Part shown: positions 6,286 to 9,844 of the stretch, piece after piece
Layout: every line of letters begins with the position of its first letter
Position numbering within the stretch: position 1 is the first letter of the stretch
Assembly (NCBI GenBank): GCA_003454415.1
Contig: DMKG01000100.1
Coordinates: forward strand, 1-9,844
Length of the DNA stretch: 9,844 nucleotides
Reading direction: 5' to 3'
Origin: Alphaproteobacteria bacterium
Lineage (GTDB): Bacteria > Pseudomonadota > Alphaproteobacteria > UBA11222
Translations under genes and position numbers: made by a program
Notes under the pieces: generated by a model
Databases searched by the model: none
Told to the model about the DNA's origin: nothing
The model's input: only the letters and a program-made list of their open reading frames with translations

Positions 6286-7551
6286 TTACGCCTTACGGCC
6301 TTTCAAAAGCGCCAGCAAGGGCGCAAATGGCGAATTCCCCTTGGCGCTCCCTGTCATGTTACCACTACGGCGCGCCAGCAGGGAAGCCAGTTCCTGCAGA
6401 GCCAGGGCGTTTTTGTTTTTCGCATCCACTTCACTGACCATCTGGCCATTATTGGCCGCAGTTCCAAATAAACTGTTATCATAGGTCAAGATGCAGGCCG
6501 GGTCCGCGCCTACGGCTTCCGCCAGATCCTTAATCGGTATTTCCGGCCGCTTTGGCGCCTCGGTCATATTCAGCACCAGCCGCGGATTCACGTCATTGGG
6601 TCTCTGGGCAGACAGGAAATCATATAAATTCTTTGCATTTCTGAGACTTACCAGATCTGACTGCATACACAGAATGATTTCGTCACTGGCCAGTAATACG
6701 CCGCGCGCCCAATTGGCCCAGCTATGCGGCAGATCGATGACTACATTGGCGTAATTGGACTTCACCACGTCCAGAACTTTTTCCAGCGCTTTCGGCGTTG
6801 GATCAAACCCGCTATCGAGCATCGCGGGAGCGGTGTACAGATTCAACCGGTCGCTCACCTTATACACGGTTCGATCCAAAAGCACATTGTCAAGCCGGTC
6901 GGGTTCCAGCAGCGCCTCGGTAATGCCTTTTCCACCCTCATAATTGAAATTGATCCCCAGATTGCCAAAAGGCAGGTCCAGGTCCAGGATAATGGTGCTT
7001 TCGTTCAGGGTCTCGGCCAGGTGCCAGGCGACATTCTGGGCGATCGTGCTGGAGCCAACCCCGCCCTTGACGCCGGTGAAGCAATACACTCTCGCCATGG
7101 GTTGTGCGGCCGGCGCAGCATAGATGCTGGCGATAGTTTCGATGAATTGCACCGCCGTGACCGGACTGACAAGATATTCACTGATCCCCTGGCGCATGAA
7201 ATCCCGGTAGACGCCGACATCATTGCGAACGCCCACCACGATAACCTGAGTGCCAGGATCGCAGGCTTCGGCCAGATTTTGCAGCCCCGTGAAAGCGGTT
7301 TCCCGGTCATCGGGCACATCGACGATCAGCAGATTGGGGGTAGGCTGCTCCGCGTAATGGCTGGCGGCATTCAACACGCTGCCTTCCATAATTTCACTGG
7401 TGACCCTGGTCATGCGCCGGTCGCGGCAGGCCGCTTCCAGATTGGCGCGATTCGTGGCGTCATCCATGAAAGCATGCAGGGTCAACCGGGGGATAAGCTG
7501 ACTTCCCGAACTTACGGCTTCGCCATTTGTATGTTTGCCCGCTTCACTCAT
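6286..7551 (-). CDS. cpaE: Pilus localisation ATPase CpaE/TadZ (MinD/ParA-like)
   Basis: The 421-aa protein has two parts. Residues about 22-145 resemble a degenerate response-regulator receiver domain (LLIVDVPDD, VIVVGVRND, GISEYLVSPV). Residues about 153-400 are a MinD/ParA-type ATPase domain: KGGVGSST at 162-169, DLDLPFGNLGINF (190-202) and VIDLPH (271-276). The family is known to place the Tad machine at the pole or another site in the cell. The deviant Walker A keeps the signature lysine (K162) but has serine at 167, where ATPases such as MinD have the P-loop lysine. Atypical loops of this kind are known in the CpaE/TadZ group, so this need not mean a dead protein, though hydrolysis may be slow or absent. 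The start ATG overlaps the cpaD stop by 4 nt (ATGA, 7548-7551), indicating translational coupling. The next gene, cpaF, begins 6 nt after the TAA. Confidence 0.95.
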   Translation of the reverse strand: MSEAGKHTNGEAVSSGSQLIPRLTLHAFMDDATNRANLEAACRDRRMTRVTSEIMEGSVLNAASHYAEQPTPNLLIVDVPDDRETAFTGLQNLAEACDPGTQVIVVGVRNDVGVYRDFMRQGISEYLVSPVTAVQFIETIASIYAAPAAQPMARVYCFTGVKGGVGSSTIAQNVAWHLAETLNESTIILDLDLPFGNLGINFNYEGGKGITEALLEPDRLDNVLLDRTVYKVSDRLNLYTAPAMLDSGFDPTPKALEKVLDVVKSNYANVVIDLPHSWANWARGVLLASDEIILCMQSDLVSLRNAKNLYDFLSAQRPNDVNPRLVLNMTEAPKRPEIPIKDLAEAVGADPACILTYDNSLFGTAANNGQMVSEVDAKNKNALALQELASLLARRSGNMTGSAKGNSPFAPLLALLKGRKA

Positions 7552-8327
7552 TTTGCTACTTCACTCACCATGCCTTTTTCCGCTTCGCTGCGTTCGGCGG
7601 CCGTGGCCTTGCCTTCACGATAGGATTTCAGCACGACTGTGCGCCGGTCGGCGTCGATGGGATCAACGTCCCGCGGCCGTTTCAGATCCAGCGGGTCTGC
7701 GACCATGGCGGCAAGATTATGCTGGTGCGCACAGCCAAAATTCTCCCAGGATTTATTGTCATGATAATCGCTAAAGTCCTTGGACCAGTTTTCACATGGT
7801 TTTTCGACCGAGGCGACGTAACGGGTATAGGTGAACGTCAGCTGCGCCGGGGCGGCCGCTTTGCCGGCGGGGGCCCCAGGGCTTTCGCCGCTATCCGAAG
7901 CCGGATCAGGGCTGGCGATACGCCATTCGATCTGGGATCGCGCGACCCCGCGTTCTCGCAGCGCGCCATTCACCGCCTGCATCTGCGCCAGCGCCTGGGG
8001 CGATGACGGAACCCCGGACATGATGATCGCCAGTGGGCCATGCCCCTGCTGCAGATAACCTCCGGCGAATCCGTTGATCTGACTTGTATCCTTATCCCCC
8101 AGTTTTTTTCCGATAGGCCTGGGCGAAAGCGTCAGGGATTCGGTTTTGGGCGCTACTGTAATGGGATATCTGTCTTCCAGCTTCTTCTGCGGGGTGGCGG
8201 GGAACATTACCTGTTCGCTTTGACAGGCGCCAAGCATGCCGCCCAATGCAGCCAGGACTGCAAGGCGGCGGGCGGCGCGCGTAACCGCTGTGGCGGGAAC
8301 GGGAAAGATCGTTATTTTGCGTAACAC
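7548..8327 (-). CDS. cpaD: Pilus assembly lipoprotein CpaD
   Basis: The 259-aa protein starts with a lipoprotein signal: arginines at 17, 20 and 21, a hydrophobic stretch and the lipobox LGAC with the acylated cysteine at 35. It is therefore probably anchored in the outer membrane facing the periplasm. The C-terminal part has the CpaD family signature CENWSKDF (178-185), NFGCAHQHNLAAMVADPLDL (196-215) and the PRDVDP / DADRR block (218-229). C178 and C199 may form a disulfide. Residues 139-161 are an Ala/Pro/Ser/Gly-rich loop unlikely to be structured. CpaD is thought to support the CpaC secretin. The start is GTG at 8325-8327, bounded by the cpaC stop 6 nt upstream in the same frame. A GGAG Shine-Dalgarno inside the cpaC tail lies 9 nt before it, which makes this start convincing. 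A rival CpaD start further in would remove the signal peptide. Confidence 0.93.
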   Translation of the reverse strand: MLRKITIFPVPATAVTRAARRLAVLAALGGMLGACQSEQVMFPATPQKKLEDRYPITVAPKTESLTLSPRPIGKKLGDKDTSQINGFAGGYLQQGHGPLAIIMSGVPSSPQALAQMQAVNGALRERGVARSQIEWRIASPDPASDSGESPGAPAGKAAAPAQLTFTYTRYVASVEKPCENWSKDFSDYHDNKSWENFGCAHQHNLAAMVADPLDLKRPRDVDPIDADRRTVVLKSYREGKATAAERSEAEKGMVSEVAK

Positions 8328-8333
8328 GTCCGG

Positions 8334-9844
8334 TTACTCCATGATAAAGCCATACGGTCCCTGCAGGGATGTAGCCGGATTTGGCTTGCGTTTGTACACG
8401 CCATGCAGCCGGCCCAGGAAATAGGTGTCAAAATCGCTGGCCGGGGTGAAACCGTCCGTCGGCAGCACCAGCTTCTCCTCGCTTGTGCCCTTCACCAGAT
8501 AAGGGGTGACGATGATCACCAGTTCGGTCTCATCATTCTGGAAATCGCTGCTGCGGAACAGGGCGCCAAGAATGGGCAGGTCCTTCAGCCCGGGTATGCC
8601 GTCAATGGATTTCTGAATATTGTTCTGCAGCAGACCCGCTATCACCAGGCTGCCGCCGCTCGGCAACTCCACAGAGGTTTCCGCCCGGCGCACCGAAAGC
8701 CCGGGAATGACGAGATTGACCAGGGTAATCGATTGTTCATTGGAAATCTGGCTGACTTCCGTCGACAGGCGAAGGCTGATTCTCCCATCGCTGAGCACGA
8801 CGGGGGTGAAGCCGAGACCAACGCCGAAGGGTTTGAACTCGATGGTGACATTACCGTCACGGTCACGGCCCGTGGGCACAGGGAATTCGCCGCCCGCCAG
8901 GAATTTGGCGGATTCCCCCGACACTGCGGTCAGGTTGGGTTCCGCAAGCACCCGCAACAAGCCGTTGCGCTCCAGCGCCTGCAGCACGCCGGTAATGGAA
9001 TTGGAGGTCAGGGCCACGGCGCCAAAGGGCGACAGCGGATCAACTCCCGGCCCCCCCACGGTCTTGTTGCCGCCCACCACCAGACCGCCGAGCAGATTCC
9101 CCGCGACGCTGAACTGATTATTGGTTCCGCCCCGGATGCGGCTGCCGCCGCCGCGGTTGAAATTACCGAACAGATCGACGCCCAGCTGTTTGACCACATT
9201 GCGCTGCATTTCCGAAACCCGGACTTTCAGCAGCACCTGGTCGTCGCCCTCGACCGACAGCAGATTGACGACGTTCTCATCCTTCTCGACGAAGCGCCGG
9301 ACGATGGCCAGCGCGCGGTCGGAGGCTGCGGGGTTTGGCACCCGGCCGCTGATCGCCAGATTATTGTTCAGGGATTCGGCGCGCAGATTGCTGCCGGGGA
9401 AATGCCGCTGCAGGGCGGCAGTCGCCCCCTTTGCGTCCAGTTGCACCAGCATTTCGAGATTCAGGATTTGCTGGCCATTCTCGTCAAAAAACACCACATT
9501 GGTCGCCCCTACCGCCATGCCGATCACATAAATCTGGCGTGGGGTGCGGATCCTGGCGTCGGCGACCGTCGGATCGGACACCAGAATGTCCCGGGCGTCG
9601 CGGGGCAGTTCGACGATAGCGGCCTTGCCCTTCTCCAGTTTTATCTGCTGTGAAACCGAAGCGTTTTCAGGGTCATCGGCGATAATGCGAACCTGGCTCC
9701 TGCCGATTTTCATATTCACCGGGGGCGCCGCGCTGGTTTCCTTGATGGTGGGCGTCGCCTGCAGATGGACAGGCTCAGCAGCAAAGGCGCCAGGCCGTAA
9801 AACTGTCAGCGCCAAAACCGCCAGCACAAGGGCGCAAAGCACCC
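8334..9844 (-). CDS. cpaC: Tad pilus outer-membrane secretin CpaC/RcpA (5' truncated by window)
   Basis: About 502 codons are visible and the frame runs off the right edge. A GTG at 9842 could be read as a start, but it lies at the edge of a hydrophobic signal core (LCALVLAVLALTV) with no preceding basic residues, so the true start is probably just outside. A signal peptidase site is likely near AFAAEP (residue 22, numbered from that GTG). Domains in order: a pilus/secretin N-terminal domain at about 70-135 (GKAAIVELPRDARDILVSDP...); a short BON-like segment at about 143-188 (LAISGRVPNPAASDRAL); and the secretin channel domain at about 284-448. The channel domain has LLRVLAEPNLTAVSGESAKFL (N-terminal end), VELPSGGSLVIAGLL (392-405) and IPGLKDLPILGALFRS (416-431). 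A Gly-rich stretch at 230-266 may be a flexible loop. The tail after 450 (LPTDGFTP...) is of the CpaC type. It forms the multimeric outer-membrane pore for the pilus, and it is the first visible gene of the operon. Confidence 0.95.
   Translation of the reverse strand, partial: VLCALVLAVLALTVLRPGAFAAEPVHLQATPTIKETSAAPPVNMKIGRSQVRIIADDPENASVSQQIKLEKGKAAIVELPRDARDILVSDPTVADARIRTPRQIYVIGMAVGATNVVFFDENGQQILNLEMLVQLDAKGATAALQRHFPGSNLRAESLNNNLAISGRVPNPAASDRALAIVRRFVEKDENVVNLLSVEGDDQVLLKVRVSEMQRNVVKQLGVDLFGNFNRGGGSRIRGGTNNQFSVAGNLLGGLVVGGNKTVGGPGVDPLSPFGAVALTSNSITGVLQALERNGLLRVLAEPNLTAVSGESAKFLAGGEFPVPTGRDRDGNVTIEFKPFGVGLGFTPVVLSDGRISLRLSTEVSQISNEQSITLVNLVIPGLSVRRAETSVELPSGGSLVIAGLLQNNIQKSIDGIPGLKDLPILGALFRSSDFQNDETELVIIVTPYLVKGTSEEKLVLPTDGFTPASDFDTYFLGRLHGVYKRKPNPATSLQGPYGFIME
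8337..8340 (-). promoter_or_regulatory. Shine-Dalgarno for cpaD inside the end of cpaC
   Basis: On the minus strand GGAG sits in the last codons of cpaC, 9 nt before the GTG start of cpaD. It decides the unusual GTG start and suggests that ribosomes finishing cpaC re-initiate on cpaD. Confidence 0.6.

Noticed and set aside
6724..7623. 299-aa open frame antisense to cpaE
   Set aside because: It is opposite the conserved CpaE ATPase domain and extends into cpaD; no domain or ribosome site supports it.
8403..9653. 416-aa open frame antisense to cpaC
   Set aside because: It lies wholly opposite a well-conserved secretin gene, has no recognisable domain and is Gln/His/Arg-rich, as expected for the reverse complement of a G+C-rich gene.

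Overview
This looks like an alphaproteobacterial chromosome segment of moderately high G+C. The main evidence is a Tad/Flp pilus cluster of the Caulobacter cpa type. It includes a CpaD lipoprotein, a family I know essentially from Alphaproteobacteria. I cannot name the genus from sequence alone.

The layout has three blocks. (1) Positions 1-1419, plus strand: the 3' part of a Baeyer-Villiger-type flavin monooxygenase gene, whose first coding region lies before the window. (2) Positions 1420-1762: a gene-free stretch of about 340 bp that is unusually rich in perfect inverted repeats. It is followed by a plus-strand gene (1763-2755) for an exported protein of the DUF4344 family with an HExxH zinc-peptidase motif. 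(3) Positions 2776-9844, minus strand: six consecutive pilus genes in the order cpaC (5' end cut by the window edge), cpaD, cpaE, cpaF/tadA, tadB, tadC. They are packed with gaps of 6, -4, 6, 49 and 11 nt, so they are almost certainly one transcription unit entering from the right edge.

Together the six products make most of the core of a Tad secretion and pilus machine: an outer-membrane secretin (CpaC), its lipoprotein partner (CpaD), a MinD-like localisation ATPase (CpaE/TadZ), the hexameric motor ATPase (CpaF/TadA) and two inner-membrane platform proteins (TadB, TadC). The Flp pilin, prepilin peptidase (CpaA/TadV), CpaB/RcpC, TadD and the minor pseudopilins (TadE/F/G) are not in the window. 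The first few may lie past the right edge. Nothing pilus-related follows tadC, because the next gene converges on it.

Most of the window is well-understood biology. I did not find a clearly new system. The least explained parts are the hairpin-rich intergenic stretch, the 8-bp TTAA-containing dyad in front of the DUF4344 gene, and the role of the DUF4344 protein itself.
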